NCBI RefSeq assembly: GCF_000025965.1
Contig: NC_006513.1
Location: 1,922,001-1,986,000, forward strand
Direction of reading: 5' to 3'
Source of the DNA: Aromatoleum aromaticum EbN1
GTDB lineage: Bacteria > Pseudomonadota > Gammaproteobacteria > Burkholderiales > Rhodocyclaceae
Length of the DNA stretch: 64,000 nucleotides
The notes under the pieces were generated by a model. It was not told where the DNA came from, ran no database searches, and was given only the letters and a program-made list of their open reading frames with translations. A program made the translations under genes and the position numbers. Shown in pieces: positions 49,039 to 58,220 of the stretch (its first letter is position 1; the number at the start of each line of letters is the position of its first letter).

Positions 49039-49877
49039 ACGCTTCCACCTTTCCCGTCCCGACGAGCCGCCTCGTCCGCGCGTGGCGACTCGTCCGCGTC
49101 GGGCTTCATGTCGCCGGCGGTGCGGCGGTCGTCCTGGCGGTGTTTCCGCTGGTCGGTGGCTCGACCCGGCTCGCGCTTCGGCAGCGCTGGTCGCGCCGGA
49201 TGCTGGCTGTCCTCGGCATCGAGTTGCGCGCCCACGGTGCCGCGATCGAGCCGGGATGCCTGCTCGTCGCGAACCACATCTCCTGGCTCGATATCTTCGT
49301 GATCAACGCGCTCGCGCCGTCGGCCTTCGTCTCGAAGGCCGAGGTGCGCGGCTGGCCGCTCTTCGGCTGGCTCGCGGCGAAGAACGAGACGGTGTTCCTG
49401 CGCCGGGGCAGCCGCGGCCACGCGAAGATCATCAACGCCGAGATCGGCGCGCTGCTCGACGCCGGGCGCAATGTCGCGATCTTCCCCGAAGGCACGACGA
49501 CCGACGGTAGCCAGGTCCTGCATTTTCACGCTGCATTGCTGCAACCGGCGATTGCATGCGGCCACGCGGTACAGCCGGTCGCGATCTCTTACCGCCGGCC
49601 GGACGGCACGTTCAGCCGCGCGCCGGCCTACGACGGCGATGTGACGCTCGGCCAGTGCCTCGCCGCAATGCTCGCCGAGCCGCGGATCGTCGCCTGCACA
49701 CTCGCTGCCGAGCCGTTGCCGTCCGGTCCCGGCATGGACCGTCGCAGCCTCGCGCAGGCTGCGCGCGCTGCCGTTGTCATCGGTATCGGGGCGGAATTCG
49801 CTCCGATCGAACACTCGCCCCGCGTCGAGGAGCGAAGCCCTGACCGGGTTTCCGGCGGAAGTCCCGCTCAACCCTGA
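49035..49877 (+). CDS. olsA: 1-acyl-sn-glycerol-3-phosphate/lyso-ornithine acyltransferase (OlsA/PlsC type)
   Basis: About 280 residues. N-terminal membrane segment (GLHVAGGAAVVLAVFPLVGG), acyltransferase motifs LLVANHISWLDIFVIN (NHxxxxD), KNETVFLRRGSRGHAK, and NVAIFPEGTTTDGSQVLHFH. No ATG, GTG or TTG lies in frame near the N-terminus; the best start is the CTG at 49035, which overlaps the stop of the olsB remnant as CTGA. The start is therefore uncertain. With OlsB gone the enzyme cannot serve ornithine-lipid synthesis alone and may act on glycerolipids. Confidence 0.75.
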   Translation: MNASTFPVPTSRLVRAWRLVRVGLHVAGGAAVVLAVFPLVGGSTRLALRQRWSRRMLAVLGIELRAHGAAIEPGCLLVANHISWLDIFVINALAPSAFVSKAEVRGWPLFGWLAAKNETVFLRRGSRGHAKIINAEIGALLDAGRNVAIFPEGTTTDGSQVLHFHAALLQPAIACGHAVQPVAISYRRPDGTFSRAPAYDGDVTLGQCLAAMLAEPRIVACTLAAEPLPSGPGMDRRSLAQAARAAVVIGIGAEFAPIEHSPRVEERSPDRVSGGSPAQP

Positions 49878-50086
49878 GGCGCGCCGAAACAGAGACGATG
49901 GTCTGACTTTTCGATGGGCATCGTGCAGCCGGGGTGTCCGGTCGAGGCCGGCCACCGTGACGTCCCGCGTCGACCCGAGACTTTCGCCCGCGCCGCCTCT
50001 ATCAGCGCGCCAGCATAATGTCGCTCGCACACACCCGCCCGCTGCGGCGCTCTTTTGGTCCACCGTCCGCGAGAAGGAAAAAGAAC

Positions 50087-50677
50087 ATGTCGAAACGCAA
50101 GGCCCTGCTGCTCGCCGTCGGCCTGCCCTTGTCCGTCGCCGCGCTGGCCGGCGCGGCCGAGGCGTCGGCTTCCGCGCTGTGCGTCAAGGGCCGGGCGGTC
50201 AGCGTGCTGTACGGCGGCGACTGGTATCCCGCCAAGGTACTCGACGGCCCCGACCGCATGAGCACCTGCCTCGTCTCCTATGACGGCTACGGCTCCAACT
50301 GGGACGAATGGGTCAGTGCGAAACGCATGCGGCCCGCGGCGGCCAGACAGGCGCAGACCGTTTCGACCGACCCCGCGACAGCGCCGGCAAGCGCCGGGTC
50401 GGACGCCGTTCCCGCCGGAAAGTACGGCTGCTACACCTTCGACAACGGCCAGCTCAACTACGCCTATACCGACGTCGTCATTCAGGCGGGCGGCCGCTAC
50501 GCGGTGGGCGACAAGGGCGGGCGCTATACCCTGTCCGACGGCGGCGCGATGCGCTTCACCGGCACCATGGCAAACGCCACCGGCAAGTTTACGGTGAAGA
50601 ACGGCGGCAAGCCGCAGATCGATCTCGTGTTCAACGGCGACGCGCGGGCGTCGATGAGCTGCCCGAAGGCGCGCTGA
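50087..50677 (+). CDS. Exported protein with Tudor/agenet-like domain
   Basis: 196 residues. Signal peptide (MSKRKALLLAVGLPLSVAAL, AGAAEASA). Residues of about 30-80 (GRAVSVLYGGDWYPAKVLDG then STCLVSYDGYGSNWDEWVSA) look like a Tudor-knot or agenet fold, normally seen in eukaryotic chromatin proteins; a linker follows and then a second domain (KYGCYTFDNGQLNYAYTDVV, GRYTLSDGGAMRFTGTM). GAAGGAAAAAG precedes the ATG. Periplasmic; partner unknown. Confidence 0.75.
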   Translation: MSKRKALLLAVGLPLSVAALAGAAEASASALCVKGRAVSVLYGGDWYPAKVLDGPDRMSTCLVSYDGYGSNWDEWVSAKRMRPAAARQAQTVSTDPATAPASAGSDAVPAGKYGCYTFDNGQLNYAYTDVVIQAGGRYAVGDKGGRYTLSDGGAMRFTGTMANATGKFTVKNGGKPQIDLVFNGDARASMSCPKAR

Positions 50678-50949
50678 GCGAAGGTCCGACATGCAGCACT
50701 TCGCCTCGCGGCGCTTCCTGTTGCCCCTCGACATCGCGACTGCCCTGCCCGTGCCGGCTGGCGCAGGCGCCGAACCCGCTGGGCGTCGAGTGGGCCGGCA
50801 TCACCGGACGCCTCGAGCTGGTCATGCTTGCGGCCGATGCGTTCGCCGCATCGGATAAATCGTGGTTCGAATCCGGCCAGACAGGCTACCTTCCAGGCGC
50901 TTTTTTTACCCGCCCATGAAGCGGGTCGTGCATCGCTAACTGTCGTACC

Positions 50950-51669
50950 CTACCGGGTGGGAACCGGGGCTTGGGCAGGGCGGTACAGAACCAGTCGATA
51001 GGTTCCCAGGCAAATCACCCAATCGAACAATAGTGTCCAGATGTTATGGGATAGGAAGTGAGCGCCCTGCATCATGCGCCCCACCGAAAATACTGTTCCC
51101 AGGCTCAAGGCCAGAGCAAGCGCATATCTGGCCGCACGCGGCCGACGGTCACGCAGGAAAAAGAACACGGCGATCAGCGAGAAGCCTGCGGAAGCGTGGC
51201 CACCCGGCCAGCAGCGTCCGGGTTTAAGGGTTGGGGTTCTCTCGCTCAACAAGGGAGTGTAGGTTTCCGAGCCGCCAAAATCTCTCAGACTCCAGGGGCA
51301 GTGAACTGCCGTCAGTGTCTTCAAGGGCGTAACGATGCTGGTGGAAACGACCAAGGCCAGCACCAGATAGCCGAGCGAGCGGCGCCGGACTTTAAACCTT
51401 GTCGGCAACAAGCTCAGCAGGAATCCCGCGATAGCCAGTATCCCGACGGTGATGACCGCTTGCTTTGCGCGGTCGTGAAGCACGTCCTCAAGAAACCAGC
51501 TGTGTTTGCCGATGAACCCAGTCTGTGAAGTGTAGAACAGTTTAGAGATCGCAAAATCGATACCGGTCGGGTCGCTTGCCAACAGGAGCAGCATTAACGC
51601 GAGCGGAATACCCAGGCCGAGGTAAAAGTTGAACGGCCTGGATATGTCCGAATTGGCAACGGAAGGCAT
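50950..51669 (-). CDS. PAP2-family membrane phosphatase
   Basis: 239 residues, about six membrane segments. The PAP2 motifs are VTPLKTLTAVHCPWSLRDFG (motif 1, altered from KxxxxxxRP), WPGGHASAGFSL (PSGH-like, with GGH) and SVGRMMQGAHFLSHNIW (SRxxxxxHxxxD-like with N replacing D). Resembles LpxE/PAP2 enzymes that remove phosphates from lipid A or undecaprenyl pyrophosphate. Lies 55 bp downstream of the LTA-synthase-like gene in the same direction. Confidence 0.85.
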   Translation of the reverse strand: MPSVANSDISRPFNFYLGLGIPLALMLLLLASDPTGIDFAISKLFYTSQTGFIGKHSWFLEDVLHDRAKQAVITVGILAIAGFLLSLLPTRFKVRRRSLGYLVLALVVSTSIVTPLKTLTAVHCPWSLRDFGGSETYTPLLSERTPTLKPGRCWPGGHASAGFSLIAVFFFLRDRRPRAARYALALALSLGTVFSVGRMMQGAHFLSHNIWTLLFDWVICLGTYRLVLYRPAQAPVPTR

Positions 51670-51724
51670 AGCGATATTTTTGGCGACACCCGGACTATGG
51701 GCGCCAGTATGGTGGTAGATATTG

Positions 51725-53683
51725 TCAGCGCTGGCTGAGCTGGGTCGGGTTCTGTCGGCCAGGCTGCCAGCTCAGCAGCCCTTGCGAGTAGTCGTAGCTT
51801 GCTCCCTGGTAATAGGCGACATCACGTCGAACCAGCGGATCTTCGAGCCCGGCATTCGACTCATGGGTCATTTGAAGCGCGTCGTCGTGACGGCGCACCG
51901 CGCGACGAGGGCTCAGAATCGCCAGATCCTTTCCATCGAACAGCCCCAGGTTTTGGTAGTTGCCGATCAACGCGCGGCCTGGCGCAGCGTCGTCCCGCAG
52001 CACGTTGCGTCCGAAGAAGGTTGAGACGTAATCCATGTTGAGGAGGCCAAGCAGGGTCGGTGCGAGATCGATTTGACTGGCCAAACCCGAGAACTCACGG
52101 GGCTCGACGAACTTCGGTGCGTAGATGAGTAGCGGGATGTGGTAATTGGCCACGGGCAGGTCTTCCGTTCCGGCGCTTCCGGCTGTGTGGTCAGCGACGA
52201 AGATGAAAACGGTCTGATCGAACCAGGGTTTCCCGCGTGCCTGGTCGAGGAACCGGCCAATGGCGTAGTCGGTATATTTCACCGCCCCTGCGCGACCGTC
52301 TCCCGAGGGAATGTCTATACGCCCTTCCGGATAGGTGTACGGCCGATGGTTGGACGTCGTCATCAGTTGCAGGAAAAATGGCTTTCCGGCGGAATGATCC
52401 GAATCCGCCTCTTTGATCGCTTGGGTATACAAGTCTTCATCGGACATGCCCCAGGCGTTCTTGAAATGGATATCCGCTTCGGCGACGCTGCTCTGATCGA
52501 CGATGCGATAGCCATTGCCGCCGAAGAAGGCATTCATGTTGTCGAAATAACCGCGCCCACCGTATAAGAAGACACTGTCGTAGCCCTGCGCATTGAATTG
52601 TTGTCCCAGGCTGGCAAAACCACTTTCCCGGCCAATTCGCTTGACGATAGAACGTCCGGGAGTTGGCGGGATCGCGAGCGTGATGGCTTCGAGCCCGCGA
52701 TCGGTACGCGTACCGGTGGCGTAAAAATTATTGAAGAACAGGCTTTGCTTGCGCAATTTGTCCAGGTTCGGCGTCAGGTTGCGTGTGTCACCAAAGCTGC
52801 CCATGTATTTGGCACTCAAGCTTTCGATGGTCACCAGCACGACGTTCAGCGCCACAGGTATGCCTGGGTTGTCGATAGCCCGGCGTATATCCAGGGGATC
52901 GGTGCCGATGAAGCGGCCGTTGGGTTCGCTCACCTCCTGGCGAAGCTGGTCGGCCACCTCGGGCAGGGGCAGCGTCGCATAAAACCCGGGATATTCCAGT
53001 TCGTTGTTGCGGAACGCCGCGAAGAACTGGTAGGGGCCATTGGCAGCCAGCTCCCGTTGATAGGCATTGCCGCCGATACCGCGGGGAAATTCCTGGCTGA
53101 CCCCCAGCCCGATCATCACTGCAATGATCGACAACCCGCTCAGCTTCTGCCAGGTGTGACGCCATGGCAGCAGGGGCGCGCGCACGGCGGCGTCGATAAT
53201 ATTTCGCAGCAACGCCGCACCCGCGACCGCCATCAGTGCCAGCAACGCCAGCAGCGGATAAACGGGATAGGACTCGAGAATGTTGTTGACCACTTCATCC
53301 GAATAAACCAGGTAGTCCACCGCGATGAAATTGAAACGTACGCCGAACTCATCCCAGAATAGCCATTCAGCCACGGCAGTGAACAACATGGCGAACAGGC
53401 TGATGGCCACCAATACATGCAGGAACTGAAGGTGCCAATGCGTCTGCCAGATACGCCGCGGGCACAGCAACAGATAAAGCGACAACGGCAACGCCGCGAA
53501 AGTCAGAAAGGCGAGATCATAGATGATGCCTATGCCATAGACGGCGAACAGTTGGCTAACGCTGACGCCGGCATCATTGAAATGGCCGACGAGGAGCACG
53601 CTGCGGGTCAGCAAGAACAACGCCAGCCAAATAGTGAGAATTAGCGAGAGGTAGCGGAGCTGAGCAGATCGGGGCCAGAGCAT
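51725..53683 (-). CDS. LTA-synthase-family (sulfatase-fold) membrane transferase
   Basis: 652 residues: five N-terminal membrane helices, then a periplasmic sulfatase domain with VVLVTIESLSAKYMGSFGD (metal site), NNFYATGTRTDRGLEAIT with the nucleophilic Thr, FFLQLMTTSNHRPYTYPEGR, and FIFVADHTAGSAG. Such enzymes transfer phosphoglycerol or phosphoethanolamine to envelope glycans or lipid A. Divergent from the two-component genes, which probably regulate it. Confidence 0.88.
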   Translation of the reverse strand: MLWPRSAQLRYLSLILTIWLALFLLTRSVLLVGHFNDAGVSVSQLFAVYGIGIIYDLAFLTFAALPLSLYLLLCPRRIWQTHWHLQFLHVLVAISLFAMLFTAVAEWLFWDEFGVRFNFIAVDYLVYSDEVVNNILESYPVYPLLALLALMAVAGAALLRNIIDAAVRAPLLPWRHTWQKLSGLSIIAVMIGLGVSQEFPRGIGGNAYQRELAANGPYQFFAAFRNNELEYPGFYATLPLPEVADQLRQEVSEPNGRFIGTDPLDIRRAIDNPGIPVALNVVLVTIESLSAKYMGSFGDTRNLTPNLDKLRKQSLFFNNFYATGTRTDRGLEAITLAIPPTPGRSIVKRIGRESGFASLGQQFNAQGYDSVFLYGGRGYFDNMNAFFGGNGYRIVDQSSVAEADIHFKNAWGMSDEDLYTQAIKEADSDHSAGKPFFLQLMTTSNHRPYTYPEGRIDIPSGDGRAGAVKYTDYAIGRFLDQARGKPWFDQTVFIFVADHTAGSAGTEDLPVANYHIPLLIYAPKFVEPREFSGLASQIDLAPTLLGLLNMDYVSTFFGRNVLRDDAAPGRALIGNYQNLGLFDGKDLAILSPRRAVRRHDDALQMTHESNAGLEDPLVRRDVAYYQGASYDYSQGLLSWQPGRQNPTQLSQR

Positions 53684-53790
53684 TGTATGATTTGTTGTGG
53701 ATGAACGGGCCGCAGTCTGCCGACGAACGCGTGAGCTGTTCGTAAAAGCGCTGTGAAAAAAACATCATTCCTCCTGTCGTGAGCCCGCCT

Positions 53791-54474
53791 ATGCGCATTC
53801 TCGTTATCGAAGACAATCGTGACATTCTCGTCAACGTGCTCGACTATCTGCAGCTCAAGGGCTACATCGTCGACTGTGCCCAGGACGGGTTGAGCGGTTT
53901 GCACCTGGCGGTGACCGAGCAGTACGACTTGATCGTCCTGGACATCATGCTGCCGGGTGTCGACGGCTATCAGGTGTGCAAGCGTCTTCGCGAGGATGCG
54001 GGGCGTGACACGCCCATCATCATGCTCACGGCGAGGGATGCCCTGGATGATCGTTTGCGGGGCCTGAATGCCGGGGCTGACGACTACTTGATCAAACCCT
54101 TCGCTCTGTCGGAACTGGTTGCACGCATCGAGGCAATCCTTCGGCGAAGCCAGGGGAGCCGCACGCGACTTCTACAGGTCGGTGATCTTTCCCTTGACGT
54201 GGATACGCTGCAGGCCACCCGTGGCGGGCGGGCGCTCAAGCTCAACCCGATCGGCTTGAAGCTGCTCGAAATCCTCATGCGAAGAAGCCCGGCTGTGGTT
54301 CGTCGAGATACGCTCGAGGAAGCCCTATGGGGGGAGAACCTGCCGGAAAGCGACAGTCTGCGCAGCCATATCCATCAGCTGCGCCAAGTCCTCGACAAAC
54401 CTTTCGCAAAGCCGCTGCTGCATACCATTCACAGCGTTGGTTATCGCCTGTCGGAGAGATCCGATGCTGTCTAA
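53791..54474 (+). CDS. OmpR/PhoB-family response regulator
   Basis: 227 residues. Receiver domain MRILVIEDNRD with phospho-acceptor D51 in LIVLDIMLPGVDGY, the Thr of IIMLTARDA and the Lys of LIKPFALSEL; then a winged-helix output domain (LKLNPIGLKLLEILMRRSPA, LRSHIHQLRQVLDKPF, LHTIHSVGYRLSE). An in-frame GTG at 53779 could add four residues. Divergent from the LTA-synthase-like gene, the likely target. Confidence 0.93.
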   Translation: MRILVIEDNRDILVNVLDYLQLKGYIVDCAQDGLSGLHLAVTEQYDLIVLDIMLPGVDGYQVCKRLREDAGRDTPIIMLTARDALDDRLRGLNAGADDYLIKPFALSELVARIEAILRRSQGSRTRLLQVGDLSLDVDTLQATRGGRALKLNPIGLKLLEILMRRSPAVVRRDTLEEALWGENLPESDSLRSHIHQLRQVLDKPFAKPLLHTIHSVGYRLSERSDAV

Positions 54475-55732
54475 ACAACCCTTTGCACGCCGTATCGTCA
54501 TTGCTTTCACGCTAATGACCCTGGTTGTAAGCGGAATATTTTCGCTAGGTATCGTTGGCATCGTCCATTCCATCGAGCGGCATCTTGTTTCCGAGGAGCT
54601 CAATCGCGAAATGAACCTCGTGCTTCACGATGTCGGACAGGGGCTGCCTCCCCGACTCGATTCCAGCACGCGTTTTTTTGCCACGACTTTTTCCGAATCC
54701 CGAATTCCGGAGCTGTTCTCGGAAACCCCGCCAGGTTTCGCCGAGGTGGTGGACGGCGAAGACGCCTTTTATGTCTACACGCGCGAGATCAGGGACCAGC
54801 GTTATCTGCTTGTGCAGGAGCAACACGAGTTCGAAGCGCGGGAGCAGGCCTTGTTCGATGTAGTGCTGGCCGGTTTTCTGCTTAGCGTCGCGGGAGCTTG
54901 GCTGCTCGGCCGATTGATGGCGCGCAAGGTCATGGCGCCAGTGACAAGGCTGGCTCAGCAAGTCCAGCATCGGGACCAGCTTCATCCGGCCGCACCTCCT
55001 TTGGCGGCGGAATACTCCGACGACGAGATTGGGCATCTTGCCTCCGCGTTCGACAGCGCGCTCGGGGAATTGCGACTTTCGTTGGAGCGCGAGCGCCTAT
55101 TCACCAGTGATGTCAGCCATGAACTGCGCACTCCCTTGATGATCGTCGCGACCTCCTGCGAGCTCCTGGAAGCCGTATCCCTGCCTCCCCGCGAAAGGGA
55201 TCTGGTAGCACGCATCGGCCGCGCGGCCGAGGAGATGGGTGATCTGGTCCAGACTTTCCTGACGCTGGTGCGAATGAGGCCTGAAGAAGTTTCTCTGGGC
55301 GGAGAGGCTTCATTGGCGAGCGTTGCTGCAGAGCAAGGCGAGCGCTGGGGGACACCGATGCGCGACAAGGGTCTCCAGTTCGAGTTTCTTGAGGAGGGTA
55401 ACGACGGGGCGTGTTACAACCGCACCTTTCTGCGCACCGTAATGTCCAATTTGCTGCGTAATGCGCTGCATTACACAGATTCTGGCACGGTGCGTCTGGT
55501 TCTGCAGAAAGGCGGGTTCCGCGTCGAGGATACCGGCCTGGGAATTCCACTGGATCAACAGGATCGTATTTTCGAGCCGTTCGTGCGCGGCGAACGTGCG
55601 CGGGGCGAAGGTTTGGGCTTAGGACTCTCGCTGGTCAGACGAGTTTGCGCACATCAAGGATGGACGATCAGCATAAGTGACCTCTTGCCCCGAGGGAGTT
55701 GTTTCCTCGTCGTGCTGGATCATGCGCCCTGA
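54464..55732 (+). CDS. Sensor histidine kinase
   Basis: 422 residues, overlapping the response regulator by 11 bp. Membrane helices at about 11-36 and 132-152 bracket a periplasmic sensor of about 95 residues; HAMP linker (RLMARKVMAPVTRLAQQVQ), HisKA with H219 in FTSDVSHELRTPL, and HATPase motifs N (MSNLLRNALHYTDSG), G1 (VEDTGLGIPLDQQDRIFE) and G2 (GEGLGLGLSLVRR). Phosphorylates the upstream-encoded regulator. Confidence 0.94.
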   Translation: MLSKQPFARRIVIAFTLMTLVVSGIFSLGIVGIVHSIERHLVSEELNREMNLVLHDVGQGLPPRLDSSTRFFATTFSESRIPELFSETPPGFAEVVDGEDAFYVYTREIRDQRYLLVQEQHEFEAREQALFDVVLAGFLLSVAGAWLLGRLMARKVMAPVTRLAQQVQHRDQLHPAAPPLAAEYSDDEIGHLASAFDSALGELRLSLERERLFTSDVSHELRTPLMIVATSCELLEAVSLPPRERDLVARIGRAAEEMGDLVQTFLTLVRMRPEEVSLGGEASLASVAAEQGERWGTPMRDKGLQFEFLEEGNDGACYNRTFLRTVMSNLLRNALHYTDSGTVRLVLQKGGFRVEDTGLGIPLDQQDRIFEPFVRGERARGEGLGLGLSLVRRVCAHQGWTISISDLLPRGSCFLVVLDHAP

Positions 55733-56053
55733 AAATTTTCACAGGACAGGCCCGGCTTCGCTCAGGACAGGCTTGTCGAAGGGCCATCACAGGGCTTTCG
55801 ACAGGCTCAGCCCGAACGGTATTTCGTTGCCGCGTTAATAGCCTGCATGGCCGTATCGTCCAGACACTACGACGAATCAGGCCCACCTGAACCTCTTTTG
55901 TGAATATGGCGAATGAGCCAACCGCGTCGACGATGGCTGGTGGTGTGAGGCAATCTCCTTCCTGCTCGGTGAACCCCGTTGACCGGGCTTGGAATATCGG
56001 CAGATCTGCGCGTATGCCGTTTCCGGCGGTAACGTGGAAGTCCCCGCGAGCCG
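55733..56053. other. Intergenic region with a REP element
   Basis: Between the kinase stop and the convergent exonuclease III stop. It contains the REP copy at 55761-55820 and otherwise no gene I can support. Confidence 0.6.
55761..55820 (+). repeat. REP-type palindrome
   Basis: CTCAGGACAGGCTTGTCGAA, then GGGCCATCACAGGG and CTTTCGACAGGCTCAGCCCG followed by AACGGT. Third copy of the family in this window, with a variant left arm. Located between two convergent genes. Confidence 0.8.
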
Positions 56054-56836
56054 TCAGAAGCTGAAATCGTAATCGACAGCCAGGGGCGCGTGGTCGCTGA
56101 AGCGCTCCGCTTTGTAGACCGCGGCCGACTTCGCAGTCGCGGCGATGCCCGGCGTCGCGATCTGGTAGTCGAGGCGCCAGCCGACGTTCTTCGCCCACGC
56201 CTGGCCACGGTTCGACCACCACGTGTAGCCTTCGCCGCCGGCGTCGGGGTACAGCCGGCGATAGACGTCGACCCACGCTTGCTCCTCGAGCACGCGGCTG
56301 AACCAGGCGCGCTCTTCGGGGAGGAAGCCGGAATTCTTCTGATTCGATTTCCAGTTCTTCAAGTCGATTTCCCGATGCGCGATGTTCCAGTCGCCGCAGA
56401 CGATGATCTCGCGACCGCAGTTGCGCAGCGTCGCGAGATGCGGCAGGAAGCGCTCCATGAAGCCGAACTTGACCTGCTGCCGCTCCTCCGAGCTGGAACC
56501 CGACGGCAGGTACAGCGACACGACCGACAACGGGCCGAAATCGAGCTGCAGGAAACGGCCTTCGGCGTCGATATCGGCAATGCCGAGCCCTTCGACGATG
56601 CGGTCGGGCGGTCGCCGCGCGTAGAGCCCGACGCCGCTGTAACCTTTCTTTTCGGCGTGGTGGAAGTGGCCGATGTAGCCATTGGGGGTGCGCACCGCGC
56701 CGGTGAGATCGCCGGCCTGCGCCTTGAGCTCCTGCACGCAGACGGCATCGGCGTTTTGCGTGGCGAGCCAGTCGAGAAAGCCTTTGCCGACTGCCGAGCG
56801 GACGCCGTTGAGGTTGAGGGTGATGACGCGTAACAT
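56054..56836 (-). CDS. xthA: Exodeoxyribonuclease III / AP endonuclease
   Basis: 260 residues. Metal and catalytic motifs of the EEP fold: ITLNLNGVRSA (Asn), VCVQELKAQ (metal Glu), YSGVGLYAR, VSLYLPSGS, IIVCGDWNIAHREIDLKN (Asp, Asn), WRLDYQIAT and the final FSDHAPLAVDYDF (Asp-His). Repairs abasic sites. The start at 56836 matches the family MLRVITLNLNG; it diverges from pyrE across 31 bp. Confidence 0.94.
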   Translation of the reverse strand: MLRVITLNLNGVRSAVGKGFLDWLATQNADAVCVQELKAQAGDLTGAVRTPNGYIGHFHHAEKKGYSGVGLYARRPPDRIVEGLGIADIDAEGRFLQLDFGPLSVVSLYLPSGSSSEERQQVKFGFMERFLPHLATLRNCGREIIVCGDWNIAHREIDLKNWKSNQKNSGFLPEERAWFSRVLEEQAWVDVYRRLYPDAGGEGYTWWSNRGQAWAKNVGWRLDYQIATPGIAATAKSAAVYKAERFSDHAPLAVDYDFSF

Positions 56837-56867
56837 TCTGCAGAATAAGCCCAAACGGAAGCAAAAC

Positions 56868-57515
56868 GTGGATTTTAGCCGGGATTTCATTGCATTGGCC
56901 TGCGCCAAAGGGGTGCTGCGCTTCGGTTCGTTCGTGACCAAGGCCGGGCGCAATTCGCCGTATTTCTTCAACGCCGGCCTGTTCGACGACGGCGCGTCGT
57001 TCCGCGAGCTGTGCGGTTTCTATGCGCGCGCGATCCGGGCTGCCGGGCTGCCGTGCGACATGCTCTTCGGCCCGGCATACAAGGGCATTCCGCTCGTCGC
57101 CGGAGTCGCGATCCGGTTGGCCGAAGACGGCGTTAACCTGCCTTTCGCGTTCAACCGCAAGGAAGCGAAAGACCACGGCGAAGGCGGCACGCTGGTCGGC
57201 GCGCCGCTCGCGGGCCGCGTGCTGATTCTCGACGACGTGATCTCCGCCGGCACGTCGGTGCGCGAGTCGGTCGAACTGATCCGCGCCGGTGGCGCCGTCC
57301 CGGCCGGCGTCGTGATCGCGCTAGACCGCATGGAGCGCGGCAAGGGCGTCGAGTCGGCGGTCGAGGAAGTGCGCGCAAGCTTCGGTATTCCGGTGATCGC
57401 CGTGGCGACGCTCGACGACCTCATCGGCTACCTCGGCGACAGCCCGGAACTCGTCGCGAATCTCGACGCGGTGCAGGCCTATCGCGACACGTATGGCATT
57501 TGTTCGCCGCGCTGA
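56868..57515 (+). CDS. pyrE: Orotate phosphoribosyltransferase
   Basis: 215 residues from a GTG at 56868 with ACGGAAG upstream; the translation then begins with the family N-terminus (V/M)DFSRDFIALACAKGVLRFG. Orotate-binding FVTKAGRNSPYFFNAG, LFGPAYKGIPL, NRKEAKDHGEGG catalytic loop, and the PRPP loop VLILDDVISAGTSVRE. Makes OMP in pyrimidine synthesis. Its 3' end overlaps the next gene by 23 bp. Confidence 0.95.
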   Translation: MDFSRDFIALACAKGVLRFGSFVTKAGRNSPYFFNAGLFDDGASFRELCGFYARAIRAAGLPCDMLFGPAYKGIPLVAGVAIRLAEDGVNLPFAFNRKEAKDHGEGGTLVGAPLAGRVLILDDVISAGTSVRESVELIRAGGAVPAGVVIALDRMERGKGVESAVEEVRASFGIPVIAVATLDDLIGYLGDSPELVANLDAVQAYRDTYGICSPR

Positions 57516-58128
57516 GCTGCTGTGCGCAGTGCTTTTGGCGCTGCCGCCCGCAGTCGCGGCGCAGAGCGAACGCACGATCTACTGCTGCGAGGACGCGAAC
57601 GGCAGGCCGGTGTGCGGAGACGTGCTGCCGACCGTCTGCTACGGCCGCGCCTATCGTGAAATCAGTCCGCAGGGCACGGTGCGCCGACACGTCGCGGCGC
57701 CCCTGACGAGCCGCGAGATCGCGCAGCGCGACGCCGAGAGGCAGCGCCGCAAGGACGAAGAAGCACGCCTGCTCAAGCAGCGGCGGCTCGACCAGGCGCT
57801 GCTCGAGACCTACACCAGCCTCGAAGATATCGACAACCGCCAGGACCGCGCGATTGCGGACATTCGCCGCGAGATCGAAGCCGCGCGTGCTCGCGAAACC
57901 GAGCTGCTGGGCGAGCGCAGGCGCCTTGCCGAAGAGGCTGCGCCTTACCGTGACAAGGATCTGCCGCGCAATATCGCGGTCGCACAGCAGAGCGTCGACG
58001 GCGAGCTCGCAGCCCAAAAAAGCATCATCGATGCGAAGATTCGCGAAACCGAGGCCGTGCAGGGGCGTTTTGCCGCCGATCGGCGTCGCTACGCTGAGCT
58101 GATCGCGGCCGGAGAAGGGCGCCCCTGA
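57493..58128 (+). CDS. Exported coiled-coil protein, DUF4124-like
   Basis: 211 residues: signal peptide (RRAELLCAVLLALPPAVAA), a short Cys-containing module (IYCCEDANGRPVCGDVLPTV then CYGRAYREISPQG) like DUF4124, and a long charged coiled coil to the end (SREIAQRDAERQRRKDEEAR and onward). Probably periplasmic and disulfide-bonded at the N-terminus. Overlaps pyrE, so likely co-transcribed. Function unknown. Confidence 0.75.
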   Translation: MAFVRRAELLCAVLLALPPAVAAQSERTIYCCEDANGRPVCGDVLPTVCYGRAYREISPQGTVRRHVAAPLTSREIAQRDAERQRRKDEEARLLKQRRLDQALLETYTSLEDIDNRQDRAIADIRREIEAARARETELLGERRRLAEEAAPYRDKDLPRNIAVAQQSVDGELAAQKSIIDAKIRETEAVQGRFAADRRRYAELIAAGEGRP

Positions 58129-58220
58129 ACGTTCTCCGCGGCGGGTCGCACGACGCTCGGTTCGCTGCGCGCCGGCCTTCCGGCGTGGGCCATGTCATGT
58201 GACGGTTTTGAGGAAAACTC

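Noticed and set aside
50691-50858. 55-codon rightward frame after the Tudor-like gene
   Set aside because: Arg/His/Gly-rich translation without a ribosome site; the region looks non-coding.
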